A stretch of 64,000 bases of DNA from Iris pallida (taxonomy: Eukaryota; Streptophyta; Magnoliopsida; Asparagales; Iridaceae). The notes beneath the pieces are model-generated. The model was not told where the DNA came from. It was given only the letters and a program-made list of their open reading frames with translations, and did no database searches. The position numbers and the translations under genes were made by a program. This document shows, piece after piece, positions 25,473-37,129 of this stretch. The stretch lies in NCBI GenBank assembly GCA_029216955.1, contig JANAVB010042280.1:43048-107047 (forward strand). Direction: 5' to 3'. How positions within the stretch are numbered: the first letter of the stretch is position 1; every line of letters starts with the position of its first letter.

Positions 25473-25547
<75 letters not shown>

Positions 25548-25568
25548 TATATATATATATATATATAT
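25473..25568. repeat. (TA)n microsatellite, interrupted once
   Basis: About 96 bases of TA units with an AAA interruption near 25541. Confidence 0.97.
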
Positions 25569-26049
25569 TGTGTAATATTATAATAAGTCTCTTTCTTTAT
25601 TTATGCAGGTAATTAAAAATTGATCATCACCGGAGGCCACATATGCAACCAATCATTTTCATCATCAGGGCCATATATGACTAATGTTATTTTTGGTTTT
25701 ACGTATTAATTAACTAGTTTGGATACTCTTTAAGTTACAAGTAGTGGATATTACTCTTCATGTTACAAGTACCGAATTTTTGAGTATTAATATAATTACT
25801 TTTTCATGATTGATATAGTTGTTCTTCATCTTTAACTATTTTCTGATGTAGTATTTAATGAGTGAGACTATGGTTGTTGATTGTAGCAGCATGAACCGGG
25901 TCCAATGGTTAATGCAATTGCATTATTTTTACTGTACCTGAGACTTGAACTTTGACTTGCTGTTTGACCAAAATAATGTTGGAGAGTTGACATTTTGTTG
26001 CAAGGCCTTGAGAAAAGGAAATAAAATATTGATTAGATTTATAACAAAT

Positions 26050-26666
26050 GAATAGTAGCCAAATTATTTGTCACAAAAAAATTTAGGTGTGATGATATTT
26101 ACTAGTCACAAAATATACACTACAGTGATGACATTTACCTTCACTAAATATATTCATAGATAGTGACCAAAATACGAGCGTTACTACAATTATTTACAGT
26201 GACGACATGTACGTGTCACTAAACATATATGAGCGTAACTGTAAGTGTTTATAGTGATGATACATATTTGTCACTACACATATAAATTTACAGTAACAAC
26301 AATAATATCGTTACTGAAAGTGTATTGTGATGTCCTACGCCGTCACAGAAATAATTTTTATTTTTTTAGCTAAAAAATATGTATTTATTTTTAGTTACAA
26401 TAAGATGCTATTTGTGACAAGATCGCTCGTCACTTATAAATTTTATAGTGACGCGATACGTTGTCACAATAAGCATACTATCCGTGACAAGGTTTAATCG
26501 TCACAATTGAAAACTTTTTGTGACGTCATCTTTTTGTCGTCATATATACCTTTAGCTACGAAGGTATATGCAACGAGAGTAGGTCTTCACTGTACTCGTC
26601 ACAGAATATTTATTGTGACGAGTTTCACAACGTCTGTGACAACTTTACACGTCACAGAAACCATGT
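26050..26666. repeat. CACTA 3' subterminal repeats
   Basis: Repeated TGTGACAAG, GTGACG and CGTCAC words in both orientations (about 26416, 26430, 26484, 26500, 26519, 26617 and 26650), plus TAGTGATGAC and TACAGTGACGAC forms at 26110-26300. It is longer and more varied than the 5' array. Expected to hold binding sites for the TNPA-like protein. Confidence 0.78.
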
Positions 26667-26956
26667 TTTCTTGTAGTGATACTTGCAACTATCGTCTAGT
26701 TCTGGATCCAAGGTACTGAACCCAGTCCCCTAGGTTGCAAAATACATCAACGTATCTAGGTTCTACATTTTGATTTACAAATATTTTATATTTTATTGTT
26801 ACCCAATGATTTTGTAGCACATATGGATAAATATAATTCATACATCTTATACCGTATGCTACGTTGTTCTAAGATTTTTTAGTCCATAGAATATAATTTA
26901 TTTCATATTGCACTAATTCTTCTTAAATTCTCGGTTATTAAAGAATAGATTTGTTT

Positions 26957-27113
26957 TTGGTACAAGCCTACAAAGGGTCTGTCTGTAACCATGACTATGG
27001 CTAAAGCGAAGCGGTACTTAAGTGTTCCCCGGTTAACTCCCGTTAGCTGGGACAGTACCCCTACAGCTAATCCGAGATTGATCAGCACTTTATAAACTAA
27101 AGATTTATTGAGA
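26957..27113 (+). other. Conserved non-coding block, copy B
   Basis: A diverged second copy of the block at 7901-8050: ACAAGCCTACAAAGGGTCTG, then AAGCGAAGCGGTAC, CCCCTACAGCTAATCC and ACTTTATAAACTAAAGATTT. The two copies flanked the CACTA insertion point closely, so copia 1 held them as near neighbours before the transposon arrived. The TTCG hairpin is not kept here. Confidence 0.6.
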
Positions 27114-27119
27114 TCTAGT

Positions 27120-29325
27120 TGCAATTGTTATCTGATGGATTTTTAATTTTAGATTTGATGGATAATATTATTTAATGATTTAATTTTATAAAAGGTAACA
27201 TATATTGATCTTCATAGGTTAATGTCTGTCATCTTTTGATATGTTCATTTTTCTGTCACACTATTCGATATTCAGACTTGATGATCTTGTGACTAGCTAC
27301 TCATTGAATATTATAGTCTTGTGATTTCATCTTTAACTTGTGTAATATTCAATGATTTTGAGCTTTATATTATTATCTTCTTATTCAAGTTACTTACTGT
27401 CTACAACAGTAGTTCTTTGCAAGAGAGAAGACATGCAAATTGAATCTCTCTCTCAAAGCATTTTCTTTAACCTCACGGTTGTCAGGTGGACACCGTGCTA
27501 AGGCTTTAAAAGGGTAGAAATGAACTTTGATAAGAAGACCTAATATTTTTGAATTAGTTTCCTACTTTCAAAAATATTTCTCTGAATTTTAATTTAAAAT
27601 TTTGTCAATATTATTATTTTTGGATATAGCCATGTAAAGGTGGAGCAGTTAATTGTTTCAAGTCAATTATCCCGTTGACATACCATATATCTAGAATAGA
27701 CTTTTCTTTGGACTTTATCTTGTTATGTTTATTTATTCAAATAGATTTATTTATGATTTATGAATTTTTTTATTAAAATTATTTTCGTGATTCGAATCGC
27801 CAGCTTTCAGTCCGATAACTAAATGGACGCATTCGAACATTAACTAAGACAGTTTTTCGTAATAAATTCTACTTGTTTGAAAAGCCTTTTTGATTTTTTT
27901 TGATCTATTGAATATGTCCGGTACTCAAATGTTATTATTAAAGACAGTTTTCAAAATCTTTTAATGTCTTGAAATATTTCTTTTATATATATATTGGAGA
28001 TATATTTTGTTTGTTCATCTTTAAGCATTTATTCATTGAATATTTTTTTTATTTACCTAAAGATGATATTTGTTTTTGGAACTTTATATGCATTTGATCA
28101 AAGGAAAGAAAGATCCATATCTTGGATATTCCTTAGATTTTGTTGTTATTTATTTTATCTTTTTTTTCATATATATTACTTCGAAACTAGACACGCATAT
28201 TTTAAGGGGGAGCAAATTAATTGTTTCAATTTTTTTATGCCCTTAATTTGTGGTGTACCTAGTTCATCATGGACATATATTCTTTTACTTAAAATATCTT
28301 GTTGAGTTGTTCATGATATTTGGATTTGTATTAGATGAGAGAATATATGATTATTATTATTTATTTTTAATTCTCACATTCGAGTTTCTAAAAGTTATCT
28401 TGCCAAATATATATTTAATTATCCTTATTTAATTGAGTTTAAAATTACTTTTGGCATTTCTTATTGAGATTTTATCTCAAAGTTCATGATTATCTATATT
28501 TAGACTGATCATACTTTGTGGAGGAGCATTCAAGTCGACTAAATTTTTCCTTCTCAAGTATTTTGTCTTCATTGCCTTCATGTTTATCTAATGGATATAC
28601 ATATATCATGCTATGGTAATTGAATTCAAATGCATGAACTTTGGTATTGATTTGGTTTTGATTCTAGTTTATTTTGAATTCATTTTCGATGATTATACTC
28701 TTTATGGAATTGATTCACTAATTTGTATGGAAAAATTATGAATCATATTTTTTTTATCATTGTTAAAAGTCCCATTATATTTTTATTTTTTTATTTGGTA
28801 TATACTAGATCTGCGATTTTTTATATGGATTATTTATGACCAATAATTGTTTATGACCAATGATTGATTTCTGCTATATTGATTTCTATTTCTTATTAAA
28901 ATCTTTTATTGGTCTATTTCAAAACTACAGTTATATTTATTCATCATATTGAGTTTTGAATGTCATTTTTGGATTTCTAATTGGTAAACTATGTATTGCT
29001 TGATTTCAGTGTTCTTTGTTAAAGTTCAACCAACTATGTTGTGTTTTGATAAGTTTTTTATACTTAAGTTATACAATTTTTCTAAACTTGTCGTTACAAT
29101 ATTCTCCTAATCCTTGATCATGATTATTTTTGCCTTCCTCCTTTACTTATGCTTGAGTTCATTTTAGCTCTAATTACGGGAGAGCTTATTTTTTATCATG
29201 TCAAAGGAAAAGAAATAAGTTTAAGTTAGCACACAATATTCTAGTATTATGTGTTTATTAGTGATACATGCATCTATTTTATATATTAAATTTAACCGAT
29301 TTGCCATAATCAAAAAGGGGGAGAT
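27120..29325 (+). other. AT-rich 3' interior of copia 1 with repeated PPT-like tracts
   Basis: No gene seen over 2.2 kb. Purine tracts followed by similar text recur: AAAGGTGGAGCAGTTAATTG near 27635, TAAGGGGGAGCAAATTAATT near 28203, TGGAGGAGCATTCAAG near 28519, and the LTR-adjacent AAAAAGGGGGAGATTG at 29312. Repeated PPTs are reported for Sirevirus elements and support that assignment. An extra 3' ORF such as the one in copia 2 is not recognisable. Confidence 0.65.
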
Positions 29326-30612
29326 TGTTAGCCCAATAATTATATCATATTTTTGAATATGGCTAATCAATTAAGTTTACCATAATGACATCACTAACAT
29401 TCATGTAATCACTATCATGTTGCTACTTATACTTTGCATTGTCACAAATGTTCTATATCATATTGCTATTCTTGTATCATATTGTTTTATTCGTCTAACA
29501 TGTCCTTACACATGCAGTAAGCATGATCAAGCTTTGTCAAACCAGGACATATGCAATGGGCCAAAGACGGCGTTATACAATGAGATTTCTCTGAACTGCC
29601 CAACGACCTATCCGGGGCCTCGTATCAAAGAAAAAGGCGCCTTCAAATTTGAAGAAAGGCGTCATCAAAGGGCTATTAGTTTTTCCTTTTTGATTAATGT
29701 ATTTTCCATATTTATTGAGTCTAAGGATACGATGTAAATTGTATCGTACTGAAAAATAGGCTACCCAAGAAATGTTTTCAAAATACCGTTTCATTTTGAA
29801 AACAAGCCCACTTATATAAGCCCAAACTACTTCCTAACTGCTTGATCTTTTCAAAAAGCCCAAAACCAATTTGCAAAAACCCTAACAGAACTCCAACAGA
29901 ATTCGGCCCGAGTTTGGCCCGAATTCGGCCAGAGTTCGGTTAGTGGACGTTAGATTTTGAACTTGGTCCTCCTGCAGTTACGGATCTTGCCGAGATTCTC
30001 TCAAAGAGTTCTGCCCGAATTCTGCCCGAATTCTGTCAGAATTCTGTCAGAATTCTACCTTAGGAAAAACTATAAATAGAGAAGAATTTCGATTATTTCA
30101 GCACACCAATTCACTTTCATATCTCTTCTCTATAAGCCTACTACTTCTTCCAAAGTGTTCTGAGCTATTCATTTTCAAATCCCATGCCAGTTATAATCTT
30201 CTAGTTGATTTGCCAGTACGGTACGGTCTAGAAGCTTCAGAGCGATTGTAATCAGAGACTTGATTGAAGAAACACACTTCACAACTGAAGTTGGTCGAGT
30301 ACTTCGGATCAAAGCTCGCGTTGTAGAAGTTGCAAGGACTTCGTATGAAAACTTGTGAGATTTTTCAATAGTGGATTCAACTGGAAGCTAGAGTTCTTCT
30401 GACTGGACTAGTCCTCACAAGAGGAAAACCAGTATACATCGTTGTGTTTGCGTTTGCCTTCTGATCTCATTTCTTTTACAGTTATTGTTTTGTGATTATT
30501 GATTTAATTATGTGTTCTTACTGCTAACAAGTTTTTAATTAGCAATATTCTGCTGCCTACTCTATTCACCCACCCCCTCTAGAGTATTCTGCTTTACGAC
30601 TTCGTTCCTACA
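29326..30612 (+). repeat. 3' LTR of copia 1
   Basis: 1287 bases, TGTTAGCCCAATAATT to TTCCTACA. TATAAATA at 30071-30078; the CCGAGTTTGGCCCGAATTCGG array at about 29905-29941. It lacks the GC-rich 130-base segment of the 5' LTR. Confidence 0.9.
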
Positions 30613-30824
30613 TCCTATTGCTTCAGACAATTAGCAAGAGCGATGGGAGGATGAAATGCCCTTGAGCCTCCTGAGAAAACATCCCCTTTTATCATCTTCA
30701 ACCACTCCTGCCCATAAGAAGGTGAAGCGGATGGCTTCGCGGAGGGGTCTTCTACGGTGTGGCGCTCCTTCCATTGCCATAGCTTCTCAGGTCCTGTTCT
30801 GGCCCTGAGTCATTGTCTGTGGTA

Positions 30825-30883
<59 letters not shown>

Positions 30884-31798
30884 CTTCTTACTTCTTTTTA
30901 TTCTACTGGCACATGTACAAGGGATACTCGAGCAACTGGAGGAATCTTCCGCCCAAGGAAAGGGTCATACACCTAGGTCAGATGAGACCCCTTTTTCAGC
31001 TTTTTGTGACGATCTAGCCCTTGGGAGTACTCGTGCGGCATACCCGGGGTTGGCCATTTCTTTCCAGAAGGATCCATGCTGGTACCTGCGCCAGGGATAG
31101 CTCAAGTCCCTGAAGGCATCGAAGGTACTTCTGCTAATGTCTTTCGGGACTCCCCTTCCTCCATGGGTGAGAAGGGGTCCACGTTGGATGAGTTGCCCAT
31201 AGCACTCATCCTTCCTCGACCTTGTGTGGAAGTTGAAGAGGCTGACGAAGGCTCAACGGCGGATACCGTTGATGAGTCTGTTAGTCGAGGCGATACGATC
31301 TTCGACAGGCCCCCTGTGGCAGCTCTAGTCGCTCTTGCTACTTCTGACAGCAGCATCGACGAGCCAACCGATGGGTCCTCCGAGCACTCCGGAGAAAGGA
31401 TAGAATTGGGTGAGGGGGTAGCGCTTGTTTTAGTTGAGGAGTTCCTTCCTGGGACTTCATTTGGGCTTACTGATAGAGTTTCTTCTGAGATCCCTGTTGA
31501 GGGGGTCATGCGAGAATCGATCATTGCGGCCTCTACAGAGGGGCCAGTTATAGGAACTGATGAACCGGCGACCCCCTGTGATTGGGCAGGCTCTGATCGG
31601 CATAGCTAAGGGGTTTGTCGAGGAGCCCACCGAACACCAGCCGCTATCGGGTTCTGTTCTTGCTCCATCCCTCTCTTCGATATTTATGACTATGCCTCCT
31701 ACTTCAGCTGCACCTCCTGGCCCTGAGCGGGTTGTTCTCTTTTCTCCGGAATCATTTACTGCGGCTTCTCCGATGACCGCTATGAGTCAGGCCGATAA
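30613..31798 (+). pseudogene. PMD ORF segment 2 (C-terminal linker)
   Basis: Continues segment 1 after copia 1: RWEDEMPLSLLRKHPLLSSS and KKVKRMASRRGLLRCGAPS, then stops. After the (TA)n array the frame at 31076-31609 is open, rich in Ser, Glu and Asp (EVEEADEGSTADTVDESVS), and has no known domain. Such variable acidic linkers between the mobile domain and a coiled-coil tail are usual in these passenger ORFs. It ends at 31798, where the Tekay element inserted. Confidence 0.6.
30828..30881. repeat. (TA)n microsatellite inside the PMD ORF
   Basis: About 27 TA units inserted in former coding sequence after an in-frame stop. Confidence 0.96.
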
Positions 31799-34700
31799 TG
31801 TCACGACACGCACCCTAGAGTAAGGACACGAAAAGTGGGTATGTCCAGCCTACGCCGCAGTGTCGGCGGTAGAATGCTGTCCTAGGTCACAACATCTAAC
31901 AATATAATGCTAAGCAGTTTATACTCCCCGAATGGGGGTAACATATTAGAAAGAAATACATATGATCAAAATAGTCTAAGTGTTTAAGATAACATCTCAG
32001 AAACATCGAGAAATACAAGTCTCAACTACAGAGTATGAAAGAATATATACAATCCAGATCTCAAATGACAGAAATAGTAAACCTAGACTAAACTAGTCCC
32101 AAGACAACATAAGTAAGATAAAGCCTAACTAACTAGTATAGGCAGAAGGGGTAATGTCATCAGCTAGAGCTGGGTCCTCCTGAGGGTCCAGCTCACAAGT
32201 GTCATCTAGGGCTGCCCCGTAGAAGGTATCCACACAGGCCTCCTCCTCGTCCTCTGTAATATTTTCAACAGGTCCAGTCAGGACAGGAGCAAGCACAATA
32301 CATCTGAACATATCATAGCAGGTTAGAAAATATAAACATGCAGTGGAGTAAGATACAGGAAACTGAAAGGAAGTACATGATGTAAAAGAAGAGAACTGTA
32401 TGTAAATAGCTACTGTATATAGAGAACTAATAATGACTAGTGATGTAGAGTACAGGATAGCACATGTGAACAGGACAGATTAGTACATGATCTACACTAA
32501 GGAGTTTCACATGATCTACATTACTATAGAATTTGTTCACATGACTATTTGTACTCCCCCTTTTCCCCAATCAATACACAAGAATCTAAGCAGGTTATGT
32601 TATTATACGTGATATCACATGAAGGCCCATGAAAGGGTGCACATGATAGTATACATGAGGGCTCCGTGAACATGAGAGTACATGATTCACAAGAGTGTAC
32701 ATGTATGGTGAAAGCACAGGAGTACATGATGAAAGTGAAACGCAGATGACATAATGTACCCGATGCTCCCAAGGGGGATAACATCGTATGAAGAGATCCA
32801 TATAGTACTAATCCGTGATAATGTCGTGACAGCATCAAGTAAAGTAATCTAAAGCAGGAATATAATTCTAACAAGATATGAAATGATCAGAGAATGTACG
32901 CTTGGTATCTGAGTGTCCGGATGAAATGTACTGTCCGAGGAGAGGTGTCTGGCTCCTAATCAGAACAGCACAAGTCACAACAAGTCTACAATGATAACAA
33001 GATGCAATTCAATGTATTCTAAATGAATCTAGGTCAATTTAGGCCAAAGTCAACTCTTGGTCAACTCTGGTCAACCCTAGAAGTCAAACTAGGTCAACTA
33101 TGGTCAAACTAGGTCTAACAAGTTTAAATTAGGTCAATCTAGCCTGTACTAGTCTATCAAGACTACCCAAGGCTATACAACACTATAGTAGCACCACAAC
33201 TCAAAACCAAGACACAACAAGTCATCACACACTTAGGGTAAACATATACATATATATAGATACATACACATTACATAGATATATATACATTACATCACAC
33301 TACCTAATATACTATACATATATATACATTACATATAGGTTATAGTACATATACATTAGGAAATCATCATATATATATATATATATAGGCTACCTACATT
33401 ATATATATATTAACTATATATATATACATTACATATATAGTGAGATAGAAGGATAGAGAGGTAGAGGGGAGTGTGTGTATGTGTGTGGAGGCAATGTGTG
33501 TGTGCTGTATATTGAAAAGGAATTTAGAAAATAGGGTGTGTCAAGAGGAGGAACCTGTGTGTGTTATACAGTGAAGGGAAAATCATAAAACAGTGTGGGT
33601 TGACAGGAATATAGGTAAAGTGTGCCACTAGAATATGTGTGCTGCTGTGTGTGGGTGACTGTTATGGTATGAGGGAATGTGAGGAAACTTGGAATTTAAT
33701 GTGTGTGTGTTAGAGTGTTCTCAGGTGGGGGTGTGAAGAGTGTACAGTTCAGTAAACAGGGAAAGGAAAGGAAGGGAAGCCAATTCATATATCAGTTCAG
33801 TCCTATGATTTTCGAAATCCCAATTTGAATCCAATTCAAAACCAAAACATCCCAAAATTGGCATACATGTAGATTACATATAGGTGAACTATATTAGGGA
33901 TCTAAACAGTGATTTAATAACATTTAAAAGGGTTAATTAATCAACAAAAATTCGATTTTAAAATCTGGAAAATGCTGAAATATTGTGTATCAGTCCAAGA
34001 TAGGGTAAATGGGAATTAGCCTTCGAAATCAAGTTAATATCATGGTTTATTGGTTGGTAAATGTAAACACACTTGTGCACGTGTCTTAGGGTCCAATTCG
34101 TGTCCACCACACACGACACAGACGTGTCCACATACAATCAAACACTTCTCAGACACAAACAACACACAGTGAATAGCACGAGTTCCCACGTATCGTGTAC
34201 ACGACACGACACGAGTTAGGGCTCGTGCTCGTGCAAGGGGGTGCGCCTAGGGTGGACCTAGGGCTGTGTCACCCTGACTTGCACCCTTGTCTCCCCGTGT
34301 CCTACTGAATAGCTTGTATCCGAACCTATTAAAACCCGATTGAACCATCAGTCAAGACCAGTGCAGAGTCTCGTGCGTGTCCGATACGACACGAGACGAC
34401 TCGAGGCTTGGGGGCCCTCGTGTCAGTCATTGCCCCTTGGCCCACGCCAAGTGGCATGACCTGAGTCGTCGTGTCCAACGAGTACGACCCCTCGAATAGC
34501 AGAACAGTACGTACGGCTGGAACGCGCATGTTCGTGTCCAGATCCCGACACGACACAACACTAATTTAAGCTCAGACCACTGCGAAACATCAACCCACAT
34601 CTAGATCTAATTTCCTATTCAAAAACAATTCAAAAACCAAATCGAAATGCCCATTGGGGCATTTCATCAAACACTTAGGTAGTCTAATGGATACGTGTCC

Positions 34701-35469
34701 GATACGGACACGAAATGGGTCTATCTTGACACCAAACCAAATCCTATAGTTAGGGGACACCTAGGGCTAGGTCTCCATGCAAAGAAATCCAGAATTCAAT
34801 GGAGTTTAGGGTGATTTACCTAGTGGTGTCAAAACCCAAAGAAAGCTCTCAATTAGGGGGTTCTCCTTGCTAGCCAATCCATCCAAATTGTCCAGAAACT
34901 GAGATTTCCCAACACAAACAGCAAATATAGGTGAATTAGAATCTAATGCAATTGGTTTGGATTGAAAAGGAATTAAAATGGATTTTCTATGAATTAATGA
35001 AGTTGGAAAAATACCTCTTCTTTAAACTTGTGATCTTTCCTAAAAGAGGCTAGCCCTAAATAGAGGAGAGTATAAATAGGGGGTTCCCAATGTGGCCGGC
35101 CATAGTGGGTTAGGGTTAGGGTTAGCGATGGGCTATGGGCTTCTATGGGCTTAAATTGAAAATCAATGGTTTCAAAACCATAAGTCATGGCTTATTTCTA
35201 AAAGCCTTCTATATTCTAACTTGAGTCTAAAAGACTAAAACATGGGTTAACTCTAGTTAGACAAGGGTTACTTAACCTAACCAAGGCAGTCACAACTAGG
35301 GTTAGCTTCTAGACTAGTCTACCAAAGTCAATGCTAGTCAAAGTCAACCTAGTCAACCATCATCCAAAATAATTCCTAAAAAATTCCATAAATTCAAATA
35401 AATAATATAAAAATCAAATAAACCCAAAAATGACAAAAATATCCTCAAACTAGAAATGTGGTAGTGACA
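31799..35469 (-). repeat. 3' LTR of the Tekay element
   Basis: 3671 bases, high visible similarity to the right LTR. It includes TA-rich text (33240-33440), GT-rich text (33465-33730), a dense set of CGTGTC and GACACG words (34070-34720) and, at 34695-34713, the perfect palindrome CGTGTCCG-ATA-CGGACACG. Confidence 0.95.
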
Positions 35470-35485
35470 AATCTACCCTCCTTAA
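35470..35485 (-). other. Polypurine tract of the Tekay element
   Basis: The minus strand reads TTTTAAGGAGGGTAGAT directly before the LTR start TGTCAC. GAGGACGAAATTC lies just upstream, the usual context in this clade. Confidence 0.8.
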
Positions 35486-35499
35486 AAGAATTTCGTCCT

Positions 35500-37114
35500 C
35501 GAAATTGAAAGGCGAAATACAACTGACGAGAAGGATAGAAAGTATACCACACGGCCCAAAAAGATATGGGTATCGCTCGCGCATCTCATCCGCCCGCTCC
35601 CAGGTAGACTCTCTTGGAGAATGATGCCTCCATACGACGCGTACCAAGGGTATCACCTGGTTCCTCAGAACCTTCTCTCGTCGATCCAGTATCTCCACTG
35701 GCTGCTCCGGATAGCTGAGAGAAGGTCCAACCTCAATCTCCGAATGATCGAACACATGGCTAGGATCAGCCACATACCGTCTCAGCTATGATATATAGAA
35801 TACGTTGTGGACCCCCACTAGTACAGGTGGCAAGTCTAGCCTGTAAGCCACGTCGCCGACTTTTCGCTGATAAGGAAAGGGCCGATGAAGTGCAGGCTAA
35901 GCTTCCCACCTCCACCAAAACGTATCGTACTACGAGTCGAAGATATCCTCAAGAAAACCTGGTCTCCAACCTAATCACAAGCAAGGTCTCAATTTAATTA
36001 TGATAAACAAACATGATCAATAAAACACAAACAAACAACCTAAATCTAATCCTACTATAATCTGTACCTCAAACTCCAACGGCCTCCGGTGGCTATCGGC
36101 CCAGTGCCGATGTCTGTCCTGCGCCACGCGAAGTCTGTCCCTGATGAGCTTCACCTTCTCGGCCGCATCAACAACCATCTCTGGTCCCAGTAAAGCTCGC
36201 TCACCAACATCATCCCAAGATAAGGGTGTACGACACCTACGCCCGTACAGAGCCTCGAAAGGTGACATCTCAATGCTGGCCTGAAAACTGTTGTTGTAAG
36301 CAAACTCTACCAAATATAGATGATCCTCCCAAGAACCTCCAAAGTCCAAGACGCACGTCCGTAGCATATCCTCAAGTGTCTGAATAGTCCTCTCTGACTG
36401 TCCGTCCGTCTGGGGGTGGTATGCGGTACTAAACTTGAGCTGAGTGCCCAAGCTAGTCTGCAGACTCCTCCAGAAATAAAAAGTAAAACGACTATCCCGA
36501 TCCGAGACGATGCTGACCGAAACCCCATGAATCCTGACTATCTGCCGCATATACATCTCCACAAGCCTCTCTGTAGACGTACCCACCTTGAATGGTAAGA
36601 AGTGGGCCGATTTTGTCAACCTGTCAACGACGACCCAAATTATGTCTTTTCCTCCTGGTGTACGCGGCAATCCAGATACGAAATCCATAGTGATATACTC
36701 CTACTTCCACTCGAGAATGGGCAATGGCTGCAACAATCCACCGGGCCTCTGCCTCTCTGGCTTGACCTGCTGACAGACCAAGCACCTAGCTATAAAGCGA
36801 GCTACCTCCCGCTTCATCCCGTACCACCAAACATGCTCCCTCAGATCTCGGTACATCTTGTTGGCACCAGGGTGTATAGTGTACTGAGATCTGTGGGCCT
36901 CCTGCATAACCTGCTCCCTGAGATCTCTGCTGGGCACACATAACCTGGAACCGTGCCGCAAGGCACCATCCTCTGCAAGAGAAAACTTGCCATACACCAA
37001 TCCTGCTCGAACCTGCTCTCGGAGACACCGCAGAGCAACATCCTCAAACTTTGTCGACTTGATCCTCTCCACCACGTCTGACTGAATCTGCAGGCCCCAT
37101 AACTGCATCTGCAC
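35500..37114 (-). pseudogene. Tekay integrase and chromodomain
   Basis: HHCC zinc finger near 36860-36760 ([14 protein letters not shown], then CLVCQQVKPE). The catalytic core keeps D in VVVDRLTKSAHF, D in VSDRDSRF and E in TDGQSERT. GPY-like text KLSLHFIGPF comes near 35880. The chromodomain on 35773-35570 reads VADPSHVFDHSEIEVG, SYPEQPVEILDRRE, IPLVRVVWRHHSPRESTWE and MRERYPYLF. It would guide insertion into chosen chromatin. Breaks: TAG at 36701 (usual Trp), a frameshift near 35860 and TAG at 35786. A 97-base intron-like insert lies at 35971-36067. Confidence 0.9.
35971..36067 (-). other. Intron-like 97-base insert in the integrase C-terminal region
   Basis: On the minus strand the coding text RRPLEFE is followed by GTACAGATTATAG and ends TGTGATTAG, then coding resumes as VGDQVFLRIS. 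Removing GT to AG restores the frame and the residues expected in this family. The insert is AT-rich and contains stops. It may be a true intron or an insertion that looks like one. Confidence 0.5.
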
Positions 37115-37129
37115 TCGATCACCTCAATC

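Larger units (their letters stand above)
8054..26678 (+). mobile_element. CACTA (En/Spm) DNA transposon, 18,625 bp
   Basis: The left end CACTACAAGAAA (8054-8065) and right end TTTCTTGTAGTG (26667-26678) are perfect 12-base terminal inverted repeats. They are flanked by a 3-base target duplication ATA (8051-8053 and 26679-26681), the size used by this superfamily. Inside are subterminal repeat arrays, a TNP2-type transposase (broken), a Transposase_24 gene (apparently intact) and captured CRIPT exons. It inserted in copia 1 between two copies of the conserved non-coding block. Confidence 0.96.
3706..30612 (+). mobile_element. Copia 1: non-autonomous Sirevirus-like Ty1-copia element with a nested CACTA
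   Basis: The LTR pair 3706-5106 and 29326-30612 both begin TGTTAGCCCAA and end TTCCTACA. The flanks TTCTA (3701-3705) and TCCTA (30613-30617) are a 5-base target duplication with one mismatch. The PBS is TGGTATCAGAGC (initiator tRNA-Met) and the last PPT is AAAAAGGGGGAGA. Without the CACTA the element is about 8.3 kb. It keeps a gag with UBN2-type sequence and two decayed zinc knuckles; no protease, integrase or reverse transcriptase was seen, so it depended on other elements. It broke the PMD ORF of the Tat-like element. Confidence 0.9.

Noticed and set aside
23919..25612. Open frames encoding YIYIYI or similar
   Set aside because: They are translations of (TA)n arrays and have no coding value.
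31102..31524. Minus-strand 140-codon Ser-rich frame
   Set aside because: It mirrors the plus-strand PMD linker in codon-complementary fashion and shows no domain.
32545..32874. Cys-rich minus frame in the Tekay LTR, also at 41543-41836
   Set aside because: Present in both LTRs by duplication of the LTR itself; its composition follows repeated ATGTAC and CATGA words. No TATA or homology.
35066..35080. Plus-strand TATAAATAGG in the Tekay left LTR
   Set aside because: It points against gag-pol and the right LTR copy has lost it (TATAATAGG). Judged incidental.
35103..35125. TTAGGG repeats resembling telomere sequence
   Set aside because: Only about three units, inside the Tekay LTR, with a changed copy in the other LTR (44102-44124). 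Not a telomere tract.
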